NCBI GenBank assembly: GCA_943331295.2
Contig: CALQLA020000040.1
Coordinates: 1 to 46,974, forward strand
Direction of reading: 5' to 3'
DNA length: 46,974 nt
Source of the DNA: Bordetella parapertussis
Lineage (GTDB): Bacteria; Pseudomonadota; Gammaproteobacteria; Burkholderiales; Casimicrobiaceae
Part shown: piece after piece, positions 1-8,355 of the stretch
Layout of the letters: each line of letters opens with the position of its first letter
Numbering within the stretch: the first letter of the stretch is position 1
Notes under the pieces: model-generated
The model's database searches: none
What the model saw: the letters and a program-made list of their open reading frames with translations, nothing else
Told to the model about the DNA's origin: nothing
Program-made: the position numbers and the translations under genes

Positions 1-69
1 GACATCGTGACCACCGTCAATCCAAAACAGGCCCGTGCCATGGAACTGCTGCACGCCATCGCTTTGTAG
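1..69 (+). CDS. C-terminal end of an unidentified protein (truncated by window start)
   Basis: Frame 1 is open from the first base and ends in TAG at 67-69, giving about 22 residues that finish MELLHAIAL. I do not recognise the family. The stretch to about position 149 is visibly AT-richer than the rest of the window and is followed by a small inverted repeat (CCTGAA at 130-135, TTCAGG at 144-149) next to the stop codon of the convergent CBS gene. That would fit the end of a mobile or recently acquired segment, or a simple terminator, but nothing here proves a transposase. Confidence 0.4.
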   Translation, partial: DIVTTVNPKQARAMELLHAIAL

Positions 70-149
70 CCAGCACAGCAACAGCTCAGATCCAGGTAAA
101 GCTATGATGCTGAAGGATAAACGCGCATTCCTGAAAATGGAACTTCAGG

Positions 150-584
150 CTAGCGCCGCACGCGCGAGTAGTACTTGCGTCGCTCCGCCTCGGCAGTGAA
201 CTCTTCCAGGTCGGGATTCAGCGCAGCGCGGGCGGACGCCACGCCGACGAGCCGGTCGCCCTCTACCACGGGCAGGTGGCGGAAGCCGTTCTCGTGCATC
301 AGGAGCAGCGCGTAGCCGAACGACTGCTCGGGCTCGATCGTCTTGACCTCGGAGGTCATCACCTCGGCGAGGCGGCTCGTTTCCGCATCGCGCCCACGCG
401 CCAGCACCCGGACGACGGCGTCGCGCTCGGTGAAGACGCCGACGAGACGCTCGCCCTCGACCACCATGACCGCGCTGACCTTGCGCTTCGCCATCAGCCT
501 GGCGGCGGCGCGGACGGTCGTGTCCGGCGTCGCCGTAACGAGCTTCGACAGCTCCATCACCGTCCTGATCGTCTGACTGTACAT
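150..584 (-). CDS. Two-CBS-domain protein
   Basis: Predicted 144-residue cytoplasmic protein made almost only of two CBS modules (about residues 8-65 and 73-125). Motifs typical of the family are visible: GVFTERD at the end of the first module, and MTSEV then HLPVVEGDRLVGV in the second. CBS pairs form a Bateman module that binds adenosyl nucleotides; stand-alone versions are often stress or energy sensors, but the ligand cannot be read from sequence. The ATG at 584 is chosen because AGGTGAGG lies just upstream; longer forms run into low-complexity sequence. The last residues are basic (RRKYYSRVRR). A candidate FNR-type promoter lies upstream. The gene is convergent with the partial CDS at 1-69. 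Confidence 0.88.
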   Translation of the reverse strand: MYSQTIRTVMELSKLVTATPDTTVRAAARLMAKRKVSAVMVVEGERLVGVFTERDAVVRVLARGRDAETSRLAEVMTSEVKTIEPEQSFGYALLLMHENGFRHLPVVEGDRLVGVASARAALNPDLEEFTAEAERRKYYSRVRR

Positions 585-726
585 CCGCCTCACCTGGTAT
601 CGATTCGACGGCCGCGCGGTCCCGGGACCGATCGCCCCGCAACAGCAACGCCGGCGCATGGTGTCGCCTCCCGACGGCTCCACCCTTCCTGCCGCCGGAT
701 AAGCATTGTCGGATACCCGAATGCCA

Positions 727-767
727 ACGATAGCGTCGCCGCAGGGCACAACTCTGATCAGGATCAA
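727..767 (-). promoter_or_regulatory. Candidate FNR/Anr-activated promoter of the CBS gene
   Basis: Positions 754-767 read CTGATCAGGATCAA, one mismatch from the FNR/Anr consensus TTGAT-N4-ATCAA. On the minus strand a TATCGT -10-like element lies at 727-732. The two centres are about 31 bp apart, which places the box near -41.5, the geometry of class II FNR activation. This would put the CBS gene under low-oxygen control with a 5' leader of about 130 nt. It is one site and was not tested statistically. Confidence 0.42.
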
Positions 768-870
768 TATTTCTTCAGGACATGCCCCCGTTGCCTTGCG
801 GATGGCGTCCCGGGGGCGGTCGATTCGCCGTCGCGGGCCCGGGGGGCCGCCCGGGCGGCAGAATCCCCGG

Positions 871-876
871 TAAAAT
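871..876 (+). promoter_or_regulatory. -10 like box upstream of the DUF3460 gene
   Basis: TAAAAT lies 35 bp before the start codon at 912 in otherwise GC-rich sequence. No good -35 is visible, so the call rests on the -10 alone. Confidence 0.35.
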
Positions 877-911
877 CTCCCCAGTGCAAAATTGCCGCTC
901 CCGGAACGCCC

Positions 912-1127
912 ATGAAACTGATCGACCTGATGCTCCCCGCCCGTAACTACGAGTCCGACCACACGCGGTTCATCCGCGGCCTGATGCAGGACAAGCCCGA
1001 GCTCGCGCAGGAGCAGCGCAAGGGACGCGCGATCTGGTGGGACAAGCGGCCGCGGGACTTGGCCGACCGCGAAGTCATGGACAAGGGCCGGGTCGCGCAA
1101 ACGCCCTACGTCTACCAGAACGAATAA
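912..1127 (+). CDS. DUF3460 family protein
   Basis: A 71-residue protein starting MKLIDLMLPARNYESDHT and ending TPYVYQNE. The pattern of an N-terminal ESDHTRFI segment and a C-terminal WWDKRP followed by Q-x-PYVYQ is what I know as the DUF3460 family, small cytoplasmic proteins of unknown function common in betaproteobacteria. The longer open frame starting at 276 is spurious, because it overlaps the CBS gene and lacks the family start. A TAAAAT box lies 35 bp upstream. The stop codon TAA is itself part of the first unit of a 10-bp tandem repeat that fills the 3' side of the gene. Confidence 0.88.
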   Translation: MKLIDLMLPARNYESDHTRFIRGLMQDKPELAQEQRKGRAIWWDKRPRDLADREVMDKGRVAQTPYVYQNE

Positions 1128-1240
1128 GCGCGAATAAGCGCGAATAAGCGCGAATAAGCGCGAATAAGCGCGAATAAGCGCGAATAAGCGCGAATAAGCG
1201 CGAATAAGCGCGAACAGGCGCGAGCGGGCGCAAACGGGCG
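1121..1240 (+). repeat. 10-bp tandem repeat (cgaataagcg), nine perfect copies plus decayed copies
   Basis: From 1121 to 1210 the unit cgaataagcg is repeated nine times without change. Three decayed units follow (cgaacaggcg, cgagcgggcg, caaacgggcg) to 1240. The array begins inside the DUF3460 coding end: GAA-TAA of the first unit supplies the last Glu and the stop codon. Each unit carries TAA, so with a period of 10 there is a stop in all three forward frames within 30 bp. On the other strand the array is open in all frames and encodes a spurious decapeptide repeat. The gradient from perfect to decayed copies suggests slippage growth. Confidence 0.95.
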
Positions 1241-1316
1241 AGATCCGGCGCGGCGGCATCCGGCGGCAACGGCGGCCGGTCCCGGACTTGCCGGGATCAG
1301 CGGCGCCGGCCCCCCG

Positions 1317-1949
1317 TCACGCGTCGATACGCCGCCAGGCGCTCGCGAGCCACAACTGCTCCTGCACCGGCACGCCGGGCGGACGGTAGTAGTGGGTGAG
1401 CTCCTCGAATCCCGCATCGGTCAGGTAGCGACGCCACGCCGCGATGTCGTGGTACGCGCCGTAGCGGCCCCGGTTCCACCCTTCCTCGTTGCGGCCGCGC
1501 GGATTCGAGCTGAACAGCACGCCGCGCGGCTTCAGCGTTGCGCGGAGCTCGCGCAGCACGCGCGGAAGCTCCTGCCCGGGAACGTGGAACAGCGACGCGT
1601 TGGCAAACACGCCGTCGAAGCGCACGGCCGGCAGGTCGAGCCGCAGGAAATCCTGCTGCCAGACTTCGCAGCCGCTGTGGGCGCGGGCCATCGCGGCGAA
1701 GCTCGGCGCGCCCTCGACGCCCACCGCGTCATGTCCCAGCGCCGCGAACGTCCTGAGGTCGCGGCCAGGCCCGCAGCCGAAATCCAGGATCGCGAACGGC
1801 GGCGGCGCGTCGATGTGCGCGAGGAGCGTCTCGATGTTCTGCCGCACGTCGTGATCGCGGGTGCCGGCCCAGAATTCATCGGCGCGCTGCTCGTAGTGCG
1901 CCAGCGTGTCGCGGACGATGCGGTCGAGATCCGGTGGCGGGTTGGTCAT
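1317..1949 (-). CDS. Class I SAM-dependent methyltransferase
   Basis: A 210-residue protein with a Rossmann-type methyltransferase fold. Motif I is DFGCGPGRDL at residues 56-65, followed by an acidic residue at the end of strand 2 (VGVEGAP) and a motif IV-like stretch (FDGVFANASLFHVP). Length and motifs match the methyltransf_11/25 type. The substrate cannot be told. Neighbours give little help: it is convergent with DUF3460 and lies 34 bp downstream of the aminotransferase stop on the same strand as that gene. The start at 1949 has only a weak ribosome site. Confidence 0.85.
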   Translation of the reverse strand: MTNPPPDLDRIVRDTLAHYEQRADEFWAGTRDHDVRQNIETLLAHIDAPPPFAILDFGCGPGRDLRTFAALGHDAVGVEGAPSFAAMARAHSGCEVWQQDFLRLDLPAVRFDGVFANASLFHVPGQELPRVLRELRATLKPRGVLFSSNPRGRNEEGWNRGRYGAYHDIAAWRRYLTDAGFEELTHYYRPPGVPVQEQLWLASAWRRIDA

Positions 1950-1983
1950 CGGCGCAACCCGGGGGGATGCGACAGGGCGCGCA

Positions 1984-3204
1984 TCACGCCGCCTGCAATC
2001 GGGCCGGCGTCGCCGCTGCGGTCTCTCCGAGATAGTCCATTGCCGCCTGCGCGCCGCCCTTGCGGTGCGGCACGCCGGCGACGGCGAGCCCCATCTCGAC
2101 GCCGGCGAGCGTGCCGCACAGCATCAGTTCGTTGAACCAGCCGAGGTGGCCGATCCGGAAAACCTTGCCCGCCACCTTACCGAGGCCGGCACCCAGCGAC
2201 ATGTCGAAGTTGTCCAGCACGATCCGGCGGAACGCGTCGGCGCTGTGGCCCTCGGGCATGATCACGCCGGTCACCGCCGAGCTGTAGAGCGCCGGGTCGG
2301 CGCACAGGATCTCGAGTCCCCAGCCGCGCACCGCGCGCCGCGTCGCCTCGGCCAGCCGGTGGTGACGGGCGTAGACGTTGTCGAGCCCCTCGGCAGCGAG
2401 CATTTCCAGCGCCTCGGCAAGGCCGTAGAGCAGGTTGGTCGCCGGCGTGAACGGAAAGTAGCCGGTCGCGTTCATCGCGATCATCTCGTTCCAGTCCCAG
2501 TACGAGCGCGGCATCCGCGCAGTCTTCGTCGCGGCGAGCGCCTGCGCGCTGATCGCGTTGAACGACAGGCCGGGCGGCAGCATCAGCCCTTTCTGCGAGC
2601 CCGCCACGGTGACGTCGACGCGCCACTCGTCGTGCCGGTAGTCGGTGGAGCCGAGCGACGAGATCGTGTCGACCATCAGCAGGCCGGGATGCCCGGCGCG
2701 ATCGATCGCCTGCCGCACGTCGGGGATGCGGCTGGTGACGCCGGTCGACGTTTCCGTGTGGACGACGCAGATCGCCTTGATCGCGTGCGCCGCATCGGCG
2801 CGAAGATGCGCCTCGAGCAGCGCCGCGTCGACGCCATGGCGCCAGTCGCCGGGGAGGAACTCGACCGCGAGGCCCAGGCGGTCGGCCATCTTCTTCCACA
2901 TCGTCGCGAACTGCCCCGTCTCGACCATCAGCACGCGGTCGCCGGGCGACAGCGTGTTGACCAGCGCGGCCTCCCAGGCACCGGTGCCGGAGGCCGCGTA
3001 GATCACGACGTGGCTCTCGGTCCGGAACACCTGCTTGATGCCGGCGAGCACCGTTCGCGTCAGCACCGCGAACTCGGGGCCGCGATGGTCGATGCTGCCG
3101 TTGTCGATGGCGCGCAGCACGCGGTCCGGCACGTTGGTCGGGCCCGGAATCTGGAGGAAGTGGCGGCCCGACGGGCGGTGATTGAGCGGGATCATGATGG
3201 GCAT
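1984..3204 (-). CDS. Class V aminotransferase, serine/alanine-glyoxylate type
   Basis: A 406-residue PLP enzyme. The family opening IPGPTNVPDRVLRA is at residues 19-32, the substrate-side SGTGAWEAA near 72-80, and the PLP lysine is K205 in SQKGLMLPPG. This is the serine-glyoxylate/alanine-glyoxylate group, which moves the amino group of Ser or Ala to a 2-oxoacid such as glyoxylate. Exact donor and acceptor are not readable. ATG codons at 3204 and 3195 are both possible; GAAAG just upstream is better spaced for 3195. It is divergent from the FAD/Fe-S dehydrogenase at 3372, so a shared promoter region and a joint pathway (2-hydroxyacid to 2-oxoacid to amino acid) are plausible. Confidence 0.88.
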   Translation of the reverse strand: MPIMIPLNHRPSGRHFLQIPGPTNVPDRVLRAIDNGSIDHRGPEFAVLTRTVLAGIKQVFRTESHVVIYAASGTGAWEAALVNTLSPGDRVLMVETGQFATMWKKMADRLGLAVEFLPGDWRHGVDAALLEAHLRADAAHAIKAICVVHTETSTGVTSRIPDVRQAIDRAGHPGLLMVDTISSLGSTDYRHDEWRVDVTVAGSQKGLMLPPGLSFNAISAQALAATKTARMPRSYWDWNEMIAMNATGYFPFTPATNLLYGLAEALEMLAAEGLDNVYARHHRLAEATRRAVRGWGLEILCADPALYSSAVTGVIMPEGHSADAFRRIVLDNFDMSLGAGLGKVAGKVFRIGHLGWFNELMLCGTLAGVEMGLAVAGVPHRKGGAQAAMDYLGETAAATPARLQAA

Positions 3205-3316
3205 CTTTCGTACGTTGACCTGCGGTTGCGACGCCGGCGGGATCGTGTTTCGCCGGCATTGTCGCACGGCGCCGGGGCGCGTCCGCGACGCGGCCGGAAC
3301 GGCGCCCGGCATCCTC

Positions 3317-3322
3317 TACAAT
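3317..3322 (+). promoter_or_regulatory. -10 like box (TACAAT) upstream of the FAD/Fe-S dehydrogenase
   Basis: CTACAATG lies about 50 bp before the ATG at 3372. No convincing -35 is visible. The same CTACAATG string sits upstream of the gene at 9534. Confidence 0.35.
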
Positions 3323-3371
3323 GGGGCTTCCCCCAGGCGCTTGCCGCGACAGCCGCGATGATACCGACCCG

Positions 3372-6300
3372 ATGAACGCACGCTCCCCGCAGCCTGTCGC
3401 CTTCCACCCGCGCGCCCGCGGCGAGCTCGCGACGCGGTTGCGCCGCGCCGTCGGGGGCGAGGTGCTGTTCGACGCCGCGTCGCGCGGCCGGTATTCCACC
3501 GACGCGTCGATCTACCAGGTCGAGCCGGTCGGCGTGCTGGTGCCGAAGACCGTCGACGACGTGCGCGCCGCGCTCGCCCTCTGCGGCGAACTCGGGGTGC
3601 CCGTGCTGCCGCGCGGCGCCGGCAGCTCGCAGTGCGGCCAGACGGTCGGCGCGGCGCTGGTGATCGACCAGTGCCGGCATCTCGACGCCATCGTCGCGGT
3701 CGACCGCGACGCGATGACGGCGACGGTGGAGCCCGGCCTCGTGCTCGACACGCTCAACGCGGCGCTGCGCCCGCTCGGCCTGTGGTTCCCGGTCGACGTC
3801 AGCACGTCGGCGCAGGCCACGCTGGGCGGCATGGCCGGCAACAACTCGTGCGGCTCGCGGTCGATCGCCTACGGCAACATGGTGCACAACGTGCTGGCGA
3901 TCGACGCCATCCTCGCCGACGGCACCGAGGCGCGCTTCGGCCCGCTGGCGGCGATGGACACCTCGCCGTCGCGCATCCGCGGACTGGTCGCCGCGCTGGG
4001 CGCGATCGGCGAGCGCGAGCGCGACGAGATCGCGCGGGCCGTGCCGAAGGTGATGCGCCGGGTCGGCGGCTACAACATCGACATCTACGCACCGCAGAGC
4101 GAGCGGCCCTACACCGCCGACGGGGCGGTGAACCTTGCGCACCTGCTGGTGGGCAGCGAGGGCACGCTGGCGTGGACCCGGCAGCTCGTGCTGCAATTGG
4201 CCCCGCTGCCGCGGCACCGGACGCTGGGCGTGGTCAGCTTCCCGACGCTCTACCGCGCGATGGAATGCACGCGGCACATCGTCGGCCTCGGTCCCACCGC
4301 GGTCGAGTTGGTCGACCGGACGATGATCGACCTCGCGCGCGGGAATCCGTCGTTCCGGCCGGTGATCGACCGCGCGCTGACCGGCGAACCGCAGGCGATC
4401 CTGCTGGTCGAGTTCGCCGGTGAGGCAAGGGAGGCGCCCGTGGCGCGGCTCGCCGATCTCGTCGCGCTGATGGGCGACCTGGGCTTGCCGGGCAGCGTGG
4501 TGCAGATGACCGACGCCGGCGCGCAAAAGGCGCTGTGGGAGGTGCGGAAGGCCGGCCTCAACATCATGATGAGCATGAAGGGCGACGGCAAGCCGGTGTC
4601 GTTCATCGAGGACTGCGCGGTCCCGCTCGAGCACCTCGCCGACTACGTCGACCGCCTGACGGAAGTGTTCGCCAGGCACGGCACGCGCGGCACGTGGTAC
4701 GCGCACGCGTCGGTGGGCACGCTGCACGTGCGCCCCATCCTCGACATGCGCCGCGACGGCGCCGCGAAGATGCGCGCGATCGCCGAGGAGGCGGGCGCGA
4801 TGGTGCGCGAGTACAAGGGCGCGTTCTCGGGCGAGCACGGCGACGGGCTGGTGCGCAGCGAATGGGTGGGCTGGCAGTTCGGCCCGCGCCTCACCCGCGC
4901 GTTCGAGGAGGTCAAGGACCTGTTCGACCCCGCCGGGCTGATGAACCCCGGCAAGATCGTCCGCGGGACGAAGATGGACGACGCGAGCCTGTTCCGCCTG
5001 CGCCCGGACCGCCTGCCGGCGCCGCTCGCGCCGGCGCTCGACTGGTCGGCGTGGAACGTTGCGCACGACGTGGTCGCGGGAACCTTCGGCGCCGAGGGTG
5101 CCGGCGGCGACCCGGCGGGCGGCCTCGCCAAGGCCGTCGACATGTGCAACAACAACGGCCACTGCCGCAAGTTCGACGCCGGCACGATGTGTCCCAGCTT
5201 TCGCGTCACGCGCGACGAGCAGCATCTCACGCGCGGGCGGGCCAACACGCTGCGCCTCGCGCTGTCCGGGCAATTGGGCGCCGGCGCGCTCGCCTCGGAG
5301 CCGGTGCGCGCGGCGCTCGAACTGTGCGTGAGCTGCAAGGGCTGCCGCCGCGAGTGCCCGACCGGCGTCGACATGGCGAAGATGAAGATCGAGGCCCGGC
5401 ACCAGTGGCAGCGCGTGCACGGGCTGCCGCTCGCCGACCGGTTGATCGCATGGCTGCCGCGGTGGGCGCCGTGGGCCGCGCGCGTGCCGTGGCTCGCGAA
5501 CCTGCGCGACACGCTGCCCGGCGCGGCGCGCGCGAGCGAGCGCTTCCTCGGCCTGTCCGCGCAGCGCACGCTTCCCGCATGGCGCGGCGACGCGTTCCTG
5601 TCCGGCAACGGCGCCGACGTCCCCCACGCGCCCGACGATGCCGACGTCGTGCTGTTCGTCGACACGTTCACCAACTACTTCGAACCGGAAAACGCGCGCG
5701 ATGCCGTCGCCGTGCTCTCCGCCGGCGGCTATCGCGTGCACGTCGCGCGCGCGGCGGCGGGCGACGCCGATGCCGGCCGGCCGCTCTGCTGCGGGCGGAC
5801 GTTCCTCGCGGCGGGCCGGATCGACGAGGCGAAGGCGGAGGCGCGCCGCGTCGTCGCCGCCCTCGCGCCGCACGTCGCGCGCGGCGCCGCGATCGTCGGC
5901 CTCGAGCCGTCGTGCCTCCTGTCGCTGCGCGACGAGTTCCTGGTGATGGGACTGGGCGAAGCCGCGCGGAAGCTGGCCGCCCGGTCGTTCCTGGTCGAGG
6001 AGTTCCTCGCCGCCGAGCATCGCGGCGGACGCCTCGGGCTGCCGCTCAAGGCTCTGCCGCAGAAGCGCGCGCTGCTGCACGGCCATTGCCACCAGAAGGC
6101 GTTCGACGCCTTCGGTGCCGTGCGCGAGGTGCTGGCGCTGGTGCCCGGGCTCGCCGTCGACGTCGTCGAGTCGAGCTGCTGCGGCATGGCGGGCAGCTTC
6201 GGCTACGAGGCCGCGCACTACGACGTGTCGATGCAGATGGCCGAGGTTGCCTTGCTGCCGGCCGTGCGCGCGGCGGCGGCCGACACGCTGATCGTCGCCG

Positions 6301-6401
6301 ACGGCACGAGCTGCCGGCACCAGATCGCCGACGGCACCCGCGGCAGCGGGCGCCGCGAGGCGGTGCATTGCATCCGCGTGCTGGCGGCGGCGCTCGGCTG
6401 A
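3372..6401 (+). CDS. FAD-linked oxidase fused to Fe-S and CCG domains (D-2-hydroxyacid dehydrogenase, YdiJ type)
   Basis: A 1009-residue fusion. Residues about 45-200 form the FAD_binding_4 domain, with the nucleotide loop LPRGAGSSQCGQ near 79-90. The FAD-oxidase C-terminal domain follows to about 540, with GEHGDGLVRSEW near its end. A ferredoxin-like part has Cys clusters MCNNNGHCRKF near 590 and CVSCKGCRRECP near 652. Two CCG-type heterodisulfide-reductase modules close the protein (LCCGRTF, SSCCGMAGSFG). Length and order match E. coli YdiJ, a D-2-hydroxyglutarate dehydrogenase, and GlcD/GlpC-like D-lactate enzymes. It likely oxidises a D-2-hydroxyacid and passes electrons to a quinone or other carrier. 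ATG 3372 follows the TACAAT box. It is convergent with xsc. Confidence 0.9.
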   Translation: MNARSPQPVAFHPRARGELATRLRRAVGGEVLFDAASRGRYSTDASIYQVEPVGVLVPKTVDDVRAALALCGELGVPVLPRGAGSSQCGQTVGAALVIDQCRHLDAIVAVDRDAMTATVEPGLVLDTLNAALRPLGLWFPVDVSTSAQATLGGMAGNNSCGSRSIAYGNMVHNVLAIDAILADGTEARFGPLAAMDTSPSRIRGLVAALGAIGERERDEIARAVPKVMRRVGGYNIDIYAPQSERPYTADGAVNLAHLLVGSEGTLAWTRQLVLQLAPLPRHRTLGVVSFPTLYRAMECTRHIVGLGPTAVELVDRTMIDLARGNPSFRPVIDRALTGEPQAILLVEFAGEAREAPVARLADLVALMGDLGLPGSVVQMTDAGAQKALWEVRKAGLNIMMSMKGDGKPVSFIEDCAVPLEHLADYVDRLTEVFARHGTRGTWYAHASVGTLHVRPILDMRRDGAAKMRAIAEEAGAMVREYKGAFSGEHGDGLVRSEWVGWQFGPRLTRAFEEVKDLFDPAGLMNPGKIVRGTKMDDASLFRLRPDRLPAPLAPALDWSAWNVAHDVVAGTFGAEGAGGDPAGGLAKAVDMCNNNGHCRKFDAGTMCPSFRVTRDEQHLTRGRANTLRLALSGQLGAGALASEPVRAALELCVSCKGCRRECPTGVDMAKMKIEARHQWQRVHGLPLADRLIAWLPRWAPWAARVPWLANLRDTLPGAARASERFLGLSAQRTLPAWRGDAFLSGNGADVPHAPDDADVVLFVDTFTNYFEPENARDAVAVLSAGGYRVHVARAAAGDADAGRPLCCGRTFLAAGRIDEAKAEARRVVAALAPHVARGAAIVGLEPSCLLSLRDEFLVMGLGEAARKLAARSFLVEEFLAAEHRGGRLGLPLKALPQKRALLHGHCHQKAFDAFGAVREVLALVPGLAVDVVESSCCGMAGSFGYEAAHYDVSMQMAEVALLPAVRAAAADTLIVADGTSCRHQIADGTRGSGRREAVHCIRVLAAALG

Positions 6402-6456
6402 AGACTGCGCGGATGCGACGACGGCGCGAATCGTACCGGCTGCCCCCAGGAAGAAC

Positions 6457-8268
6457 TCAGCGCTTCGCCGCCGTCGACTGGTACTTGGCGAGGTGGCGCA
6501 CCGGCAGCGACAGCGCGTCGCGGCGGAACGGATCGCCCAGCTCGCGCGTCACCATCATCTCCAGCACCGTCGTCTTGCCGTCGGCCTGCGCCTTCGCCGC
6601 CGCGCGCAGCGCCGGACCGACATCGGACAGCTTGTCGATGGTGAGCCCTTCCGCACCCATCGCGCGCGCCACGCCCGCCCAGGACGGCTGCTTGTCAAGG
6701 TTGACCCCGACGAAGCGGTTCTCGTAGAAGTCGACGTGATTCTTCTTCTCGGCGCCCCACTGCCCGTTGTTGAACACCACGGCGGTCACCGGGATGTTCT
6801 CGCGCACGCAGGTCTGCAGCTCGCCGAAGCTCATGCCCCACGCGCCGTCGCCGACGTACGCGATGGCGGGCCGGTCGGGCGCGGCGACCTTGGCGCCGAC
6901 GATCGTGGGGAACGCATAGCCGCAGTTGCCGAAGCTCATCGCCGCGAACATCGACCGCGGCTCGGCGAAGCGCAGGTACGAGTTCGACACCGAGCAGATG
7001 TTGCCGATGTCGGTCGACACCATCGCCCGCGCGGGCATCGCGCGCTCCAGCTCGCGCAGCATCTGCCGCGGATGCATGTACGCGGATTCCTTGGCCACCT
7101 CGATCGACCACGGGTCCTTCTCGGCGCCCCACGCGTCGAGCTCGCTTTCCCACGCGCCCTTCTCGGCCTTCACCGTCGCGAGCCGCGCGTCGCGATTGGC
7201 GTGGCAGGCGAGCGCGCGGCCCGCGAGCCGCGCGGTGAGCGCCCGCGCCGCCGCCTTGGCGTCGCCGCAGATGCCCACCGAGATCGACTTCACGAGCCCC
7301 AGCATCTTGGCGTCGGCGTCGACCTGGATGATCTTCGCGCCCTTGGGCCAGTAGTCGAGCCCGTGCTGCGGCAGCGTCCCGAACGGCCCGAGCCGCGTGC
7401 CCAGCGCCAGCACCACGTCGGCCTTGGCGATCAGCTTCATCGCCGCCTTCGAGCCCTGGTAGCCCAGCGGCCCGCACCACAGCGGATGCCCCGCCGGGAA
7501 CGAGTCGTTATGCAGGTAGCTGTTGCACACCGGCGCCTGCAGCAGCTCGGCGAGCGCGACGGCTTCCGCGCCGCCGTTGGCCATCACCACGCCGCCGCCG
7601 CACAGGATCACCGGGAACTGCGCGGATGCGAGCAGTTCCGCCGCGGCGTCGAGGCTGCCCTCGCCGCCGGCGCCGCGCTCGATCACCATCGGCCGCGGGA
7701 TCTCGCACTCGATGTCGCCGTAGAAGAAGTCGCGCGGGATGTTCAACTGCGTCGGCCCGAGTTCCAGGTGCGCGCGGTCGAACGCGCGCGCGGTCAGCTC
7801 GGCCATCCGCGCGCGGTTGTTCACGTGCGACTGGAACTTGGTGATCTTCGAGAAGATGGGCAGCTGCTCGGTCTCCTGGAACCCGCCCAGGCCGATCGTC
7901 CCGGTGCCGGTCTCCGGCGTGATCACCACCACCGGCGAATGCGCCCAGTAGGCGGCGGCGGTGGAGGTCACGAAATTGGTGACGCCGGGGCCGTTCTGCG
8001 CGATGCACACGCCGTGGCGCCCCGACACCCGCGAATAGCCGTCGGCCATGTGGCCGCCGCCCTGCTCGTGCGCGACCGAGATGAAGCGGATGCCCGCCAG
8101 CGGAAACAGGTCGAGCGCGTCCATGTACGCCGAGCCGACGATGCCGAAGACATCCTTCACGCCGTTGGCCACCAGCGTCTCGACGAACGCCTCCGACGTG
8201 GTCATCTTGTGCCGTCCCGCCACCGCACCGCCCGCGTTCCCCTGCCCTTGCCCACTAGCCGTGCTCAT
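6457..8268 (-). CDS. xsc: Sulfoacetaldehyde acetyltransferase
   Basis: A 603-residue thiamine-diphosphate enzyme. After a low-complexity head of about 20 residues comes KMTTSEAFVETL, then the catalytic-Glu region AHEQGGGHMADGYSR, the stretch NGPGVTNFVT, GGFQETEQ, HPLWCGPLGYQGSKAAMK and the ThDP motif GDGAWG...VVFNNGQWG. From memory these match Xsc closely, better than acetolactate synthase or glyoxylate carboligase. Xsc turns sulfoacetaldehyde plus phosphate into acetyl phosphate and sulfite, the desulfonation step of taurine, isethionate or sulfoacetate use. GGGAG lies 8 nt before the ATG. No pta, taurine transporter or sulfite oxidase gene is in the window, so partners must be elsewhere. 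The divergent IclR gene is the likely regulator. Confidence 0.85.
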   Translation of the reverse strand: MSTASGQGQGNAGGAVAGRHKMTTSEAFVETLVANGVKDVFGIVGSAYMDALDLFPLAGIRFISVAHEQGGGHMADGYSRVSGRHGVCIAQNGPGVTNFVTSTAAAYWAHSPVVVITPETGTGTIGLGGFQETEQLPIFSKITKFQSHVNNRARMAELTARAFDRAHLELGPTQLNIPRDFFYGDIECEIPRPMVIERGAGGEGSLDAAAELLASAQFPVILCGGGVVMANGGAEAVALAELLQAPVCNSYLHNDSFPAGHPLWCGPLGYQGSKAAMKLIAKADVVLALGTRLGPFGTLPQHGLDYWPKGAKIIQVDADAKMLGLVKSISVGICGDAKAAARALTARLAGRALACHANRDARLATVKAEKGAWESELDAWGAEKDPWSIEVAKESAYMHPRQMLRELERAMPARAMVSTDIGNICSVSNSYLRFAEPRSMFAAMSFGNCGYAFPTIVGAKVAAPDRPAIAYVGDGAWGMSFGELQTCVRENIPVTAVVFNNGQWGAEKKNHVDFYENRFVGVNLDKQPSWAGVARAMGAEGLTIDKLSDVGPALRAAAKAQADGKTTVLEMMVTRELGDPFRRDALSLPVRHLAKYQSTAAKR

Positions 8269-8355
8269 TGTCGTCTCCCGAATCCGTTGCGCCCGGGCGG
8301 ATGCGCGGCCGTAGGCCGCTGCCGCCGGGGTCCAGCCGCGAATGCTTGCACGGGC

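Larger units (their letters stand above)
585..911. other. Intergenic region between divergent CBS and DUF3460 genes
   Basis: This 327-bp gap carries the control signals of two divergent genes: a candidate FNR/Anr box with a -10 element facing left, and a TAAAAT box facing right. A strong GC inverted repeat (GCCCGGG, later CCCGGGC) lies near 838-858. No open frame in it looks like a gene. Confidence 0.5.

Noticed and set aside
1121..1240. CRISPR-like array
   Set aside because: Units of 10 bp follow without spacers. It is a simple tandem repeat.
1075..1269. Minus-strand peptides with repeated LFALIRAYSR units
   Set aside because: They come from reading the 10-bp tandem repeat backwards. The repeat is open in all frames on that strand, and there is no start, ribosome site or domain.
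3192..6368. Minus-strand open frame of 1058 codons
   Set aside because: It is antisense to the clearly homologous FAD/Fe-S dehydrogenase. Composition is Arg/Ala/His-rich without domains, the usual mirror of a high-GC gene.
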